Shown here in pieces: positions 1-9,589 of a DNA stretch of 64,000 bases; position 1 is the stretch's first letter, and each line of letters starts with the position of its first letter. The DNA comes from Rubrivivax sp. (GTDB lineage Bacteria > Pseudomonadota > Gammaproteobacteria > Burkholderiales > Burkholderiaceae_C), in the NCBI GenBank assembly GCA_030680415.1, contig JAUXVE010000148.1, forward strand, positions 32,563 to 96,562, written 5' to 3'. The notes below the pieces were generated by a model. The model was not told where the DNA came from, did no database searches, and saw only the letters and a program-made list of their open reading frames with translations. The position numbers and the translations under genes were made by a program.

Positions 1-418
1 TCAGCGGCTTGCCCTTGATCGTGTACGAGCGGCCACGGAACGCCGCCAGCGCCTGACCGTGCTGGTTGCTCACGGTGATGTCGTAGACGCCGGTGCGGCC
101 GGACTTGGCGACTTCCACCGCCATCGCCGTCAGCGCGTCACCGCGGTGCGCGACGGCGATCAGGTTGACGTCGAAACCCGAGGCCACGGTGACCTCGTTG
201 TAGGCATTGCAGGCGTAGGCGAAGGCACTGTCGGCCAGCAGGGTGACGAAGCCGCCGTGGCAGATGTCGTGGCCGTTGAGCATGTCTTCGCGCACGGTCA
301 TCGTCAGCGTGGCGCTGCCGGGGCCGACGGCCACCACCTGCATGCCCAGCGAGCGGCTCGCGCGGTCGTCCTTCCACATCGCCTCACGCGTGGCCTCGGC
401 CAGCTCTTGCGGCGTCAT
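1..418 (-). CDS. paaI: PaaI-type phenylacetyl-CoA pathway thioesterase (3' end off the window)
   Basis: Hotdog-fold acyl-CoA thioesterase that rescues CoA from dead-end phenylacetate-pathway thioesters. The reading frame runs from ATG at 418 down through the left edge: 139 codons are visible without a stop, so only the last few residues are missing (PaaI is usually 140-150 aa). The hotdog signature is clear: residues near 50-60 read NGHDICHGGFVTLLAD, with the HGG-type motif and catalytic Asp. Later, VASGFDVNLIAVAHRGD is typical of the family. The ATG overlaps the paaG stop codon (ATGA, 4 nt), so the two are translationally coupled. More paa genes probably follow beyond the left edge (inference). 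Confidence 0.88.
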   Translation of the reverse strand, partial: MTPQELAEATREAMWKDDRASRSLGMQVVAVGPGSATLTMTVREDMLNGHDICHGGFVTLLADSAFAYACNAYNEVTVASGFDVNLIAVAHRGDALTAMAVEVAKSGRTGVYDITVSNQHGQALAAFRGRSYTIKGKPL

Positions 419-1245
419 CAGCGGTCCTTGAAGACCGCCGGGCGCTTGGCGAAGAAGGCCGCCACGCCCTCGCCGAAGTCGTGCGCGCGGCCGAGTTCGC
501 GCTGCGCCTGGGCCTCCAGCGTGATGGCGGCAGCAAAGTCCAGCGGCATCGCGGTGTCGAGCGCACGGCGCGTTTCCACCAGGGCGCGGCTCGGCATCAG
601 GGCCAGGCGCTGCGCCAGCGCGGCCACGGTCTCCATCAGCACGTCGTCGTCGACGCATTTCCAGATCAGGCCGATGCGTTCGGCCTCTTCGGCCGGCAGC
701 TTGTCGCCCGTCATCGCCAGGCCCAGCGCACGGGCGCGGCCCACCAGCCGCGGCAGCAGCCAGGTGCCGCCGCAGTCGGGCACGAGGCCGATCTTGCTGA
801 AGGCCTGGATGAAGCTGGCGCTGCGCGCGGCCACCACCAGATCACAGCACAAGGCGAAGTTGGCGCCGGCGCCGGCGGCGACACCGTTGACGGCGGCCAC
901 CACGGGCACCGGCATCGTGCGTATGCGCGTGGCCAGCGGCCGGTAGTAGCGCTCGATGACCGCCCCCACGTCGACGTCGCCGGTCATGGCCGGGTCGCCC
1001 AGATCCTGCCCGGCGCAGAAGCCGCGGCCGGCACCGGTGATGACGACGGCGCGCACGGCCGCGTCGGCGGCCGCCGCGTCCAGCGCCGGCATCAACTCGG
1101 CATGCATGGCCGCGGTGAAGCTGTTGAGTGTGGCCGGACGGTGGAGCGTCAGGGTCCGCACGGCACCGTGGTTCGACACCCGCACCGTGGCGTCGGTTGA
1201 AACAGCGTCGGTCAATGCCAGACCCCCCAGCCACCCCCGATGCAC
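418..1245 (-). CDS. paaG: PaaG-type 1,2-epoxyphenylacetyl-CoA isomerase (enoyl-CoA hydratase/isomerase family)
   Basis: Crotonase-fold enzyme, 275 aa from a GTG at 1245. PaaG isomerises ring-1,2-epoxyphenylacetyl-CoA to the oxepin in aerobic phenylacetate degradation. Visible marks are the N-terminal LHRPATLNSFTAAMH block, the CoA oxyanion-hole segment GFCAGQDL, and VAAVNGVAAGAGANFALCCDL. The C-terminus (GVAAFFAKRPAVFKDR) is the classic crotonase ending. The GTG has no good ribosome site. A TTG at 1215 lies 7 nt after a run of six G and would give 265 aa, close to the usual 262, so it may be the true start. The gene is coupled to paaI downstream. A perfect 14-bp palindrome 31 nt upstream suggests TetR-type PaaR control. 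Confidence 0.88.
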   Translation of the reverse strand: MHRGWLGGLALTDAVSTDATVRVSNHGAVRTLTLHRPATLNSFTAAMHAELMPALDAAAADAAVRAVVITGAGRGFCAGQDLGDPAMTGDVDVGAVIERYYRPLATRIRTMPVPVVAAVNGVAAGAGANFALCCDLVVAARSASFIQAFSKIGLVPDCGGTWLLPRLVGRARALGLAMTGDKLPAEEAERIGLIWKCVDDDVLMETVAALAQRLALMPSRALVETRRALDTAMPLDFAAAITLEAQAQRELGRAHDFGEGVAAFFAKRPAVFKDR

Positions 1246-1275
1246 AGCGAAAGAGGCCAGGCTGGCAGCATTCTT

Positions 1276-1289
1276 CGACCGATCGGTCG
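1276..1289. promoter_or_regulatory. Perfect 14-bp palindrome, candidate PaaR operator
   Basis: The sequence CGACCGATCGGTCG is a perfect palindrome just upstream of paaG and between it and the divergently facing side of the aminopeptidase gene. The ACCG..CGGT core is the kind of site bound by TetR-family PaaR repressors in phenylacetate regulons. That the site controls paaG-paaI is an inference from position and core sequence. Confidence 0.55.
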
Positions 1290-1369
1290 GCGAATTCTAG
1301 AAGACCGCCCCGACAAGCATCAAGCCCGGCGCCCCGCCGCCTGCTGCGTGGGGACCTGGCCACCGCCGA

Positions 1370-2761
<1,392 letters not shown>

Positions 2762-2783
2762 GCGGGTGCTCGGGCGGGTGGCC

Positions 2784-3569
2784 TCAGGCCGCTCCCGCGG
2801 CCGGCGCGACGGGAATGGCCGGCGGGGTAGCGGCCGCCGAACGCTCGACGTGCCACTCCACCAGGCGGCGCATGTTGCCCAGCGACACCCAGTGCAGGTG
2901 CACCAGGCCGAGCAGGCCGCTGCGGTGCAGCTCGCCGATCACGGCGTCGGGCAGCTCCGTCATCTTCTTGTCGTCCACGGTCAGAAAGCCGTCCACCGAA
3001 TGCTTGCTGCCGTCGGGCAGCGTGGCGTCGAAGCGCATCTCGCGCAGCAGGTCGAGTTCGAGCAGGCGCTGGCCGATCAGTCGCGTGCGCTGGATCTCCG
3101 TCTCCAGCGCCTCCAGTTGCGGCTGCATGGTCTTCAGCAGTTCGGCGGGCTGGCCGTCGGCTTCGAACACCGGCCTGCCGACTTCGTTGTCGACGCCTGC
3201 GTAGGCCAGGTCGACGCAGATCGCGAAGCGCTGCTCGTCGAGGCGGCCGATGCAGAACGGGTACAGGCGCAGCACCGCCGGCATGTAGTGGGCACGCCAG
3301 CGACCTTCTTGGACGTAGAGGTTCTCGCCTTGCGTCAGGCCGAGCACGGCCACCGGTGCAATCTGGTCGCGCCCATCGGGCTCCTTGCCCGCGCGCACGA
3401 AGACGATCGGGATTTCGCGACAGACATCGCCGAACTCGGCCGCGGCCACGAACAGCGCATTGAGCCCGTTGGCCAGCGACCAGTCGGTGACGGGCAGGCG
3501 CAGCTTGAGCTGGCGGTGCTGCGCGCTGTCCAGCGCGCTGGGTTGACGGTGCAGATTCTGATTGATCAA
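2784..3569 (-). CDS. SapC family protein
   Basis: About 261 aa, recognised as a SapC-like protein (family named after an S-layer protein; molecular role unclear). Typical features are the central LNALFVAAAEFGDVCREIPIVFVRAG stretch, a GLTQGENLYVQEGRWRAHYMPA-like segment, and a C-terminal half rich in charged helices. The start is chosen as TTG at 3569. It sits inside the stop region of the upstream gene (TTGA overlap, 4 nt) and has GGAGAG about 4 nt before it. Longer readings would run far back into that gene. Translational coupling to the CorC/HlyC protein suggests joint expression. Confidence 0.8.
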   Translation of the reverse strand: MINQNLHRQPSALDSAQHRQLKLRLPVTDWSLANGLNALFVAAAEFGDVCREIPIVFVRAGKEPDGRDQIAPVAVLGLTQGENLYVQEGRWRAHYMPAVLRLYPFCIGRLDEQRFAICVDLAYAGVDNEVGRPVFEADGQPAELLKTMQPQLEALETEIQRTRLIGQRLLELDLLREMRFDATLPDGSKHSVDGFLTVDDKKMTELPDAVIGELHRSGLLGLVHLHWVSLGNMRRLVEWHVERSAAATPPAIPVAPAAGAA

Positions 3570-4870
3570 GGGCTCTCTCCAGGATTTTCGGTGGGTGTGG
3601 CCAGCACCTTGTCGACGCGCTTGCCGTCGAGGTCGACGACTTCGAAGCGCCAGCCCTCCCACTCCACGGTGTCGGCCGTGTGCGGCAGGCGCCCGAGCAA
3701 AAGCATGATCATGCCAGCCAGCGTGTTGTAGCGGCCGCGGTCTTCCTCGGGCAAGTCCTTCAGCTCGAGCCTGTCCTTGAGCTCGGGCACCGGGATCAGG
3801 CCGTCGAGCAGCCAGCCGCCGTCGGGGCGCTGCACGGCCCAGGCATCCTCGTCGCTCAGCGCCGTGAATTCGCCGGTGATCGCTTCCAGCAGGTCACGCT
3901 CGGTGATCACGCCCTGCACGGCGCCGTACTCGTCGACGACGAAGACCAGGGCCGTGTCGATGCGGCGGAACTGCTCGAGCAGCTCCATGCCGGTAAGCGT
4001 TTCGGGCACGAACACCGGCGGCTGCAGGTGTTCGCCGATCTGCGGCCGCTCGCCGCGCGCCAGCGGCTGCAGCAGGCTGGCAACGACGAGCACGCCCTGC
4101 ACATCGTCCAGCGAACCACGGCACACCGGAAACCGCGAGTGGCTGCTGGCGGCCATGCGCTCGAGCTGCGTGTCCAGGGGATCGGCCAGGTCCAGCCAAT
4201 CGATTTCGGCGCGCGGGATCATCATCGAACCGATCTGGCGGTCGTCGAGGCGGAACACGTTGCGCACCATCTGGTGCTCCTGCTCCTCGATCACGCCGGA
4301 CTCCAGCCCCTCGTCGAGCTGGGCCGCGATCTCTTCCTCGGTGACGCTGGCGCCCGGTGTCTTGCCGCCCAGCCCGAGCAGGCGCAGCACGGCGACCGTC
4401 GATGCCGACAGCAGCACCACGAAGGGCTTGGTTGCCGTGGACAGCCACATCATCGGCCGCGCCGCCAGCCGTGCCACGGGCTCGGGATACATCTGGCCGA
4501 TGCGCTTGGGGACCAGTTCGCCGAAGATGATCGTGAAGTAGGTGATCAGCACGATAACGCCGGCGGTGGCCGTGATGTTCGCCGCCCGCTCGCCGATGCC
4601 GAAGCGTTCGATCATCCAGCCCGACAGCGGCTGCGCGAACGCTGCCTCGCCGACGATGCCGTTGAGCAGCCCGATCGACGTGATGCCGATCTGCACCGTC
4701 GACAGCCAGCGTGTCGGATCGTCGTGCAGCGCCATCGCCGCGTCGGCGCCGCCCTCGCCCGCCTCGACCATGACCTGCAGCCGGGCCTTGCGTGCGGCCG
4801 TCAGGCCCATCTCGGCCATTGCGAACGCACCGTTGAGCAGGATCAGGAAGACCAGTAACGCAGTGTCCAT
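3566..4870 (-). CDS. Hemolysin-family CorC/HlyC integral membrane protein with CBS pair
   Basis: 434-aa membrane protein of the CNNM/CorC class, implicated in Mg2+/Co2+ efflux or membrane integrity. Order of domains: an N-terminal CNNM (DUF21) region of about 190 residues with three or four hydrophobic segments, including GVIVLITYFTIIFGELVPKR, where the GELVPK motif is diagnostic. Then comes a CBS-domain pair at roughly 205-325 (MIPRAEIDWLDL ... VFVVDEYGAVQGVIT) and a C-terminal CorC_HlyC domain at about 340-425. Its stop overlaps the SapC start. The exact substrate cannot be read from the sequence. Confidence 0.9.
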   Translation of the reverse strand: MDTALLVFLILLNGAFAMAEMGLTAARKARLQVMVEAGEGGADAAMALHDDPTRWLSTVQIGITSIGLLNGIVGEAAFAQPLSGWMIERFGIGERAANITATAGVIVLITYFTIIFGELVPKRIGQMYPEPVARLAARPMMWLSTATKPFVVLLSASTVAVLRLLGLGGKTPGASVTEEEIAAQLDEGLESGVIEEQEHQMVRNVFRLDDRQIGSMMIPRAEIDWLDLADPLDTQLERMAASSHSRFPVCRGSLDDVQGVLVVASLLQPLARGERPQIGEHLQPPVFVPETLTGMELLEQFRRIDTALVFVVDEYGAVQGVITERDLLEAITGEFTALSDEDAWAVQRPDGGWLLDGLIPVPELKDRLELKDLPEEDRGRYNTLAGMIMLLLGRLPHTADTVEWEGWRFEVVDLDGKRVDKVLATPTENPGESP

Positions 4871-4977
4871 CGGAAACCCGGCAGGCCTGTGCCGGGCGCA
4901 AGTCGCGGTGGGTGGAGATTAGCAGAGCCCCCACTGGGGGCCGATTCGCCGATCGCGCGCGCCGGCACAATGGCCCC

Positions 4978-5802
4978 ATGCACTATCTGGTGGGTGATGT
5001 ACAGGGCTGCGCCGAGGCCTTCGAGCGTCTGCTGGCCGAGATCGGCTTTTCGCCTTCACGGGCACGGCTCGTCATGCTCGGCGACCTGGTCAACCGGGGC
5101 CCGGCCTCGCTGGCCGTGCTGCGCCGCCTGGCCGGCTTCGGCGACGCCGCGACCTGCCTGCTGGGCAACCACGACCTGCACCTGCTTGCTGTGGCGTACG
5201 GCGTGCGGCCGCTGCACCGCGGCGACACCTTTGGCGACGTGCTCGACGCGCCCGACCGCGACGCCTGGGTCGACTGGCTGCGCCGGCAGCGCCTGGCGCA
5301 CCTGGAAGACGGCTGGCTGTGCGTGCATGCCGGGGTGGTGCCGCAATGGGACACGGCGCAGACGCTGGCGCTGGCCGCCGAGGTCGAGGCGCTGCTGTCC
5401 GGGCCCGATCTCGGCGCCTTCCTCGCCGTGATGTACGGCAACGAGCCCAGCCGCTGGAGCGACACGCTGGTCGGCGCCGAACGCTGGCGCTTCGTCATCA
5501 ACACGCTCACGCGCATCCGCTTCTGCACCGCCGACGGCCGCCTCGACTTCAAGACCAAGGAAGGTGCCGGCGCCGCCCCACCCGGCCACCGGCCGTGGTT
5601 CGACGTCGACGGGCGCCGCACGGCAGGGCAGCCGATGGCCTTTGGCCACTGGAGCACGCTGGGCCTGATCGAACGCGACGACCTGCTGGCCATCGACACC
5701 GGCTGCGTCTGGGGCGGCGCCTTGAGCGCCGTGCGCGTGGACGGCGGGCGGCGCGAAGTGGTGCAGGTGGCGTGCGCACAGGCGCAGCGGCCCGGGGCCT
5801 AG
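4978..5802 (+). CDS. apaH: Symmetrical bis(5'-nucleosyl)-tetraphosphatase ApaH
   Basis: Hydrolyses Ap4A to two ADP; controls alarmone-like Np4N levels and decaps Np4-capped RNA in the enterobacterial homologue. It is 274 aa, the usual length. Metallophosphoesterase motifs occur in order: GDVQGC near residue 7, GDLVNRG, LLGNHDLHLL, and CVHAGV. The ending (AIDTGCVWGGALSAVR) is the ApaH C-terminal signature. The start is ATG 4978, because the protein then begins MHYLVGDVQG as in other ApaH; the reading frame is open upstream but unconserved. The gene is monocistronic as far as seen and is followed by a tRNA locus. Confidence 0.95.
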   Translation: MHYLVGDVQGCAEAFERLLAEIGFSPSRARLVMLGDLVNRGPASLAVLRRLAGFGDAATCLLGNHDLHLLAVAYGVRPLHRGDTFGDVLDAPDRDAWVDWLRRQRLAHLEDGWLCVHAGVVPQWDTAQTLALAAEVEALLSGPDLGAFLAVMYGNEPSRWSDTLVGAERWRFVINTLTRIRFCTADGRLDFKTKEGAGAAPPGHRPWFDVDGRRTAGQPMAFGHWSTLGLIERDDLLAIDTGCVWGGALSAVRVDGGRREVVQVACAQAQRPGA

Positions 5803-5815
5803 AATTCGCGCCGCG

Positions 5816-5851
5816 GCAAGCGTGGACCAGCGGTTCAAGGCACCGGTCTTG
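5816..5851 (+). pseudogene. Degenerate 5' half of a tRNA-Ser gene
   Basis: These 36 nt match positions 5941-5976 of the downstream tRNA-Ser(TGA) at 32 of 36 positions. The match runs from the acceptor 5' strand through the D-arm to the anticodon loop (ending CACCGGTCTTG). It stops inside the anticodon loop; the following bases do not continue the tRNA. Substitutions at the second base and in the D-stem break pairing, so it cannot be a functional tRNA. It is either an eroded tandem duplicate or a relic of an integration or recombination event. Confidence 0.7.
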
Positions 5852-5940
5852 TTCAGCGCGCAGCGCTGCGCCGGAACTCATGTCGCGCAGCGACGTGAGT
5901 GCAGGCAAAACCGGCGGCGGCCGGCACAATACACATCCCA

Positions 5941-6027
5941 GGAAGCGTGGCCGAGCGGTTTAAGGCACCGGTCTTGAAAACCGGCGAGGGCTTATCCCCT
6001 CCGTGAGTTCGAATCTCACCGCTTCCG
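5941..6027 (+). tRNA. tRNA-Ser(TGA)
   Basis: All four arms and a long class-II variable arm are visible. The acceptor strands GGAAGCG (5941) and CGCTTCC (6020) pair fully, with discriminator G at 6027. The anticodon stem CCGGT/ACCGG encloses CTTGAAA with anticodon TGA at 5975-5977. The T-arm is GTGAG-TTCGAAT-CTCAC. The CCA end is not encoded (CCG follows). It reads UCN serine codons. It marks the left boundary of a lower-GC island. Confidence 0.96.
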
Positions 6028-6556
6028 CCGATCGCTAGGAAATACGGTCATTTGTGGTCAAGTTTTCTCTTCTACCCATCATCCAATCCATCATCCCGGG
6101 AATACACCCCCATGCGTTCACAGCCCGCATCGACGCGCCAGGATCGCCCTGCCTGCGCGATTGGTAGCGTGGTGGGGCTTACCGGCAGGCGCACAAACGT
6201 CCGCATGCGGCGGGCCCGGTGACAGCGCCCACGCCAGCGGATGCGCTTGCGCGATGGCTGTTCAGGCCCTTGCCGCCGCGGTAGCCCTGTGAACCCCCTC
6301 GCCGGCGCTCACAGGCCGGCGCCTGCGCCTGCGCCGGCCGGTCTACCCCCCAGGGTGCGGCCTGTTCTACGGCTGGTGCGCGCATGAACTGCCAGCCGTG
6401 GCAAGTGACGCGCGGTACTGTGTCACCGTCATGTCGATGTCGTATGGCTTCACGCTCGAACGCATGCCTCGCCGCTGTTGCGATCAGGGTGTGCCTTGGA
6501 TCCCATAGGCGCTGGACAACCTCCACCGCAAACCCCGAAACATTCTAAAGCTGGCT
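6028..6556. other. Non-coding stretch between tRNA-Ser and the TA island
   Basis: About 530 nt with no convincing gene. The bases just after the tRNA are AT-richer than the surroundings. A minus-strand open frame at 6179-6526 (115 codons) has Arg/Ala/Gly-rich composition with no recognisable domain and poor start context. I see no second copy of the tRNA 3' end here, hence no direct evidence of an attachment-site duplication. Confidence 0.5.
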
Positions 6557-6928
6557 CTAATCGCTCACTACAGCCTTACGTGCGGTGCGACGCAAGGGCG
6601 CCTTTTCAGCCTTGGCAGACTTCGCGGCCTTGGCAGACTTCGGAGCCTTCGATCCGACTGCCGACTTCGCCACACCAACGCCAGCCAGCGCCTTTGCGTC
6701 GTACACGAGGGGTCCCGCCTCCTTGACAGGGACGAGGGTAACTGCGCTCATCCCGATAATTCCTGACGGGAGAATTTCTGCAAGGGTTGGTCCCGCATTC
6801 GCGCCAGCAAAACGCAAGCGAACTCCGACGTGCCAAAGTCCATTGGTAATACCCTTGGCTGCGAAGAGTAGCGGCACGAGTTCGTTCCAGCCGAACTCAT
6901 ATTTATGCGAGTCGTTCGTGGTGGACAT
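6557..6928 (-). CDS. Hypothetical protein, third gene of the higBA operon
   Basis: About 123 aa, not recognised. The N-terminal 75 residues look like a small mixed alpha/beta domain (FGWNELVPLLFAAKG, GVRLRFAGANAG). The last 40 residues are a low-complexity Lys/Ala/Ser tail of the repeated SAKAAK type, resembling nucleic-acid-binding tails. The start is ATG 6928, 8 nt after an AAGGA site; a TTG at 6943 overlaps the antitoxin stop and would add five residues. It follows higB and higA in the same operon, so it may modulate the toxin-antitoxin pair or be cargo. G+C is lower than in flanking genes, fitting recent acquisition. Confidence 0.65.
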   Translation of the reverse strand: MSTTNDSHKYEFGWNELVPLLFAAKGITNGLWHVGVRLRFAGANAGPTLAEILPSGIIGMSAVTLVPVKEAGPLVYDAKALAGVGVAKSAVGSKAPKSAKAAKSAKAEKAPLRRTARKAVVSD

Positions 6929-6939
6929 TGAGCGTTCCT

Positions 6940-7614
6940 TCAACTGGTCAATACTGGACGACGACCGGCAGCTTTCGGTGCCCGACGCGTGTTGGCTACG
7001 AACACAAGATTCGCGACGTCACTTGTGCCTTTCTCCGTGATGCCTTGAAGGGGCACGATGATCGTTGCGATACCTCCGGACAGTGAAAAGCCCTCCTTGA
7101 CCCACTTGGTAGTCAAGGACGACAGCGCGTCGGTCGCCGGGTCTGCCAGCACAGTCGCAGTCTGCGCCACTTCCACGCCCGGTGGGTCGGTTGGGCCAAT
7201 GAAAATGGCTGGCGAAACGCCAAAGCGAGCGCCGAGGGCACGCGCCTGCCGTGCATTAATCTCACGTCGCCCAGAGAGAATTGAACTGACAACTGACTGA
7301 CCACCGACCTCCCCTGCCAAGTCAGTCTGCTTCAATCCATTCGAGTCCATCAACAACCGGAGAACAGTTGCAGGTGGCGCATTCGGCTCGTGAAGCCGCC
7401 TGGTTTCAAAAGTCTCGATCAGTTCACTTAGAAGATCGATGAGCGAGTGAAGTGGCGACGCTTCGTCGTCTTCGACCGCCTCGAGCAGAGCGTCAAGCAC
7501 CGTTGCCGTGCGCGCAAGATCTTCATTGCTCCGAATCGCCCGCACTTGGCCGATGCTCGCAACCAGCTTCTCCCACGCGTCAGCAACAGCGAGAATGTCG
7601 AACTTCTTTGTCAC
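6940..7614 (-). CDS. higA: HigA-like antitoxin/transcriptional regulator with C-terminal extension
   Basis: 224 aa, about twice the usual HigA length. An N-terminal helical region (1-75; DAWEKLVASIGQVRAIRSNEDLA, ELIETFETRRL) precedes an XRE helix-turn-helix at about 83-139: LRLLMDSNGLKQTDLAGEVG, SVVSSILSGRREINARQARALGARFGVSPAIFI. This arrangement is that of HigA partners of HigB toxins. Residues 145-224 are an extra domain not usual for HigA. It starts with GTG at 7614, overlapping the higB stop (GTGA). It should neutralise HigB and repress the operon by binding the palindrome ahead of higB. Confidence 0.82.
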   Translation of the reverse strand: MTKKFDILAVADAWEKLVASIGQVRAIRSNEDLARTATVLDALLEAVEDDEASPLHSLIDLLSELIETFETRRLHEPNAPPATVLRLLMDSNGLKQTDLAGEVGGQSVVSSILSGRREINARQARALGARFGVSPAIFIGPTDPPGVEVAQTATVLADPATDALSSLTTKWVKEGFSLSGGIATIIVPLQGITEKGTSDVANLVFVANTRRAPKAAGRRPVLTS

Positions 7615-7931
7615 TTGCCTTTGCCTTTCTTAGTCATCACGACAGTCCAAGCGTCGTACTCAGGGTGCGTGAGTACCTCTTTGATGTAGACCACTCCGGT
7701 CCGAGTCGTGCCCTGATAGTTCACGCTTGCTGCGATGCGATTGCGGTTCACGTCGAAGATCCACAACGAGTGAGCCCAATCGGCATTCCGAAACGTCTGC
7801 TTCACGTCGTTTGGGCACGTCCAGACCGCAGCCTTCACTGCGACCTCCCACGCACGCATCGGACCCTCCGCAGACCGGTGGAGTGTCCAAAAGTCCACCA
7901 GCCTAGTTCTGGTTATGATGCGCATCGCCAT
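7611..7931 (-). CDS. higB: HigB-type mRNA interferase toxin
   Basis: 106 aa (or 104 from the ATG at 7925), the normal HigB size. The sequence follows the family throughout: MRIITRTRLVDFWTLH at the start, PMRAWEVAVKAAVW, DVKQTFRNADW, and the C-terminal VVYIKEVLTHPEYD block. RelE-superfamily HigB toxins cut mRNA on the ribosome. The toxin gene precedes the antitoxin gene, as is usual for higBA, with a 4-nt overlap. A perfect 6-3-6 inverted repeat lies 6 nt before the first ATG. The upstream sequence is AT-rich compared with the window, in line with a horizontally acquired module. Confidence 0.88.
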   Translation of the reverse strand: MAMRIITRTRLVDFWTLHRSAEGPMRAWEVAVKAAVWTCPNDVKQTFRNADWAHSLWIFDVNRNRIAASVNYQGTTRTGVVYIKEVLTHPEYDAWTVVMTKKGKGK

Positions 7932-7936
7932 GAAAT

Positions 7937-7951
7937 ATAGCAGTTTGCTAT
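7937..7951. promoter_or_regulatory. Candidate HigA operator (6-3-6 inverted repeat)
   Basis: ATAGCA-GTT-TGCTAT is a perfect inverted repeat immediately upstream of higB, within the AT-rich promoter zone. Autoregulated TA operons carry such sites at this position. Binding by HigA is inferred. Confidence 0.6.
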
Positions 7952-8035
7952 TGACCACATCATCGCAAATCTCTATGAAGAGAAGCCTTGAGTCGTGACA
8001 GCTGCAACAGCTGCGCAGCCTCCGGCGCACGCCTC

Positions 8036-8716
8036 TCAATGGCTGCGCCAGTCGAGCGCGAGATCGCGAAGGGGCTTGCGCACCCCCACCTGGATGACGG
8101 TGTGCATCGGATCGCCGCCCGCTTCGATGTCCGAGAGCCGCTGCGCATCGGTGGCGCCTCGCTTGCCGATTTCCGCCCATGCCGCCTCGCGCGCCACGCC
8201 GATGGCTCCCGCTTCGGCGCCACCGACGCGAAGGGTTGCGCGGGCGTAGGCGATGAGCGCCTTGCGAAGGCGGCGGCGCAGGCTCGCCGCCGCCTTCATT
8301 TCGGGCTCGACATCGGCCCAGGCGCCTGAATCGCGCAGCGCCGCGACGCCCAGGCGCAGGTAGATGGCCATGTGAGCCAGCCGCCACAGGTCCTGCCGTG
8401 CTGCGGCGACGCCCTTCAGTGCGCCGGGCTGGCTGAACAAGACGCGGCTGAGCAGCTCCTGGTGGCCAAGCGCCCGCGCCATGTGCTGTTCAGCGGCCAC
8501 GCGGCAGGCTGCCAGCAGGGCTGCATCGACCACGCCGCGTCTGGCTCTGGCCAGCGTATCGATATAGGCGACCGTGCCGCGCTTGATCTCCCGCCGCAGG
8601 CGCTTGCGCAGCTTGGGTTTCATGGCCAGGTCGTCAGCGACCGGTTCCGACAGCAAGGCATGGCAGGCCGACACCAGGGTCGTGATGTCGACGACGGCTG
8701 TACTGAGCAGGTCCAT
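8036..8716 (-). CDS. Hypothetical helical protein
   Basis: 226 aa from ATG 8716, not recognised. The composition suggests an all-alpha cytosolic protein rich in Ala, Arg and Leu, without signal peptide or membrane segment. A basic stretch at about 32-45 (KPKLRKRLRREIKRG) could contact nucleic acid. The frame stays open far upstream to 9202, but that part overlaps the P-type ATPase remnant on the other strand and has no domain, so the shorter start is taken. It is flanked by the higBA island and degenerate genes; its function is unknown. Confidence 0.6.
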   Translation of the reverse strand: MDLLSTAVVDITTLVSACHALLSEPVADDLAMKPKLRKRLRREIKRGTVAYIDTLARARRGVVDAALLAACRVAAEQHMARALGHQELLSRVLFSQPGALKGVAAARQDLWRLAHMAIYLRLGVAALRDSGAWADVEPEMKAAASLRRRLRKALIAYARATLRVGGAEAGAIGVAREAAWAEIGKRGATDAQRLSDIEAGGDPMHTVIQVGVRKPLRDLALDWRSH

Positions 8717-8980
8717 GCCTGGGTCTCCGGTGTACGGGGCACAGCGAATTCGCAGGATCCAACGATGGCTGGCCGCCAGCTCGCAGTATCCACCCCGCCC
8801 GTGACAAGGGCGTGCCAGTCCCTGCCGGCCGCCTGCGGCCGCAGTGCGCGGCTGTGAAGATCGCCGCCGTGCACGACGGCCGGCATTGGGCGGTGGGCTG
8901 CTGGCGCATGGCTGCCGGCACGCCGACAGCGGGTGCATCGTGCACACTGCCGACACGAGGCCTGTTCGGCATTGCATTGC

Positions 8981-9513
8981 ATGGCACATCGCTCCGCCCC
9001 CGCTGCCGTCACCCGGCCTGCCGTCGTCGACCCGGATGCCTACTGGAGCCGCGACGTTTCCGACTTGCTCACCGAGTTGAGCAGCGGCATCCAGGGCCTG
9101 TCGCCATCCGACGCGGCGCGACGCCTGCAGACGGCCGGCCCCAGTGCCATCGCCGAGGAACCGGCCAGCGGCGCGGCGCGACGCCGCGCCTGGTGCCGAC
9201 ACGCGAACTGGTGCCCGGCGACATCGTCGAGCTGTCGGCCGACAACCTGGTTCCGGCCGACGGCATCGTGCTGGAGGCCCGCGACCTCCTGGTCAGCGAG
9301 GCCAGCCTCACCGGCGAATCGTTCCCGGTGGAAATGCAGCCCGGAGTGCTGCCCGCCATCGTGAGCGTGACACCGTCGGCGGGTGCCCTCAGGATGGCGC
9401 AGCGCGGTGTCATCGTGCGTCACCTCGAGGCGATCGAGAACCTCGGCAGCATGCTGCTGGTCGTCCTCGGCTACGAGGCCGCGGCCGAGTTCGCAAGGCG
9501 TCGCTGCCATGCA
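8981..9513 (+). pseudogene. Remnant of a Mg2+-type P-type ATPase (MgtA/MgtB-like)
   Basis: Pieces of one protein survive in order but in two frames. From ATG 8981: an N-terminal cation-ATPase segment (SRDVSDLLTELSSGIQGLSPSDAARRL ...). After a frameshift near 9180-9195 follow actuator-domain residues VPGDIVELSADNLVPADGIVLE and the SEASLTGESFPVE loop. These are fused directly to RGVIVRHLEAIENLGSM, which normally precedes the phosphorylated DKTGT motif. Then comes a C-terminal end LLVVLGYEAAAEFA. The catalytic DKTGT, the whole N and P domains and most membrane helices are deleted, so it is certainly non-functional. A full-length gene would be near 900 codons. Confidence 0.75.
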
Positions 9514-9589
9514 CTGCCGCGGCGGAGCAGGCACGCGCAGGCGCGCACGCATCGACGACGCGCGAAGCGTTGGGCGTGACGACGGCAGC

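Noticed and set aside
6179..6526. 115-codon minus-strand ORF
   Set aside because: No domain, low-complexity composition typical of GC-rich chance frames, and no good ribosome site.
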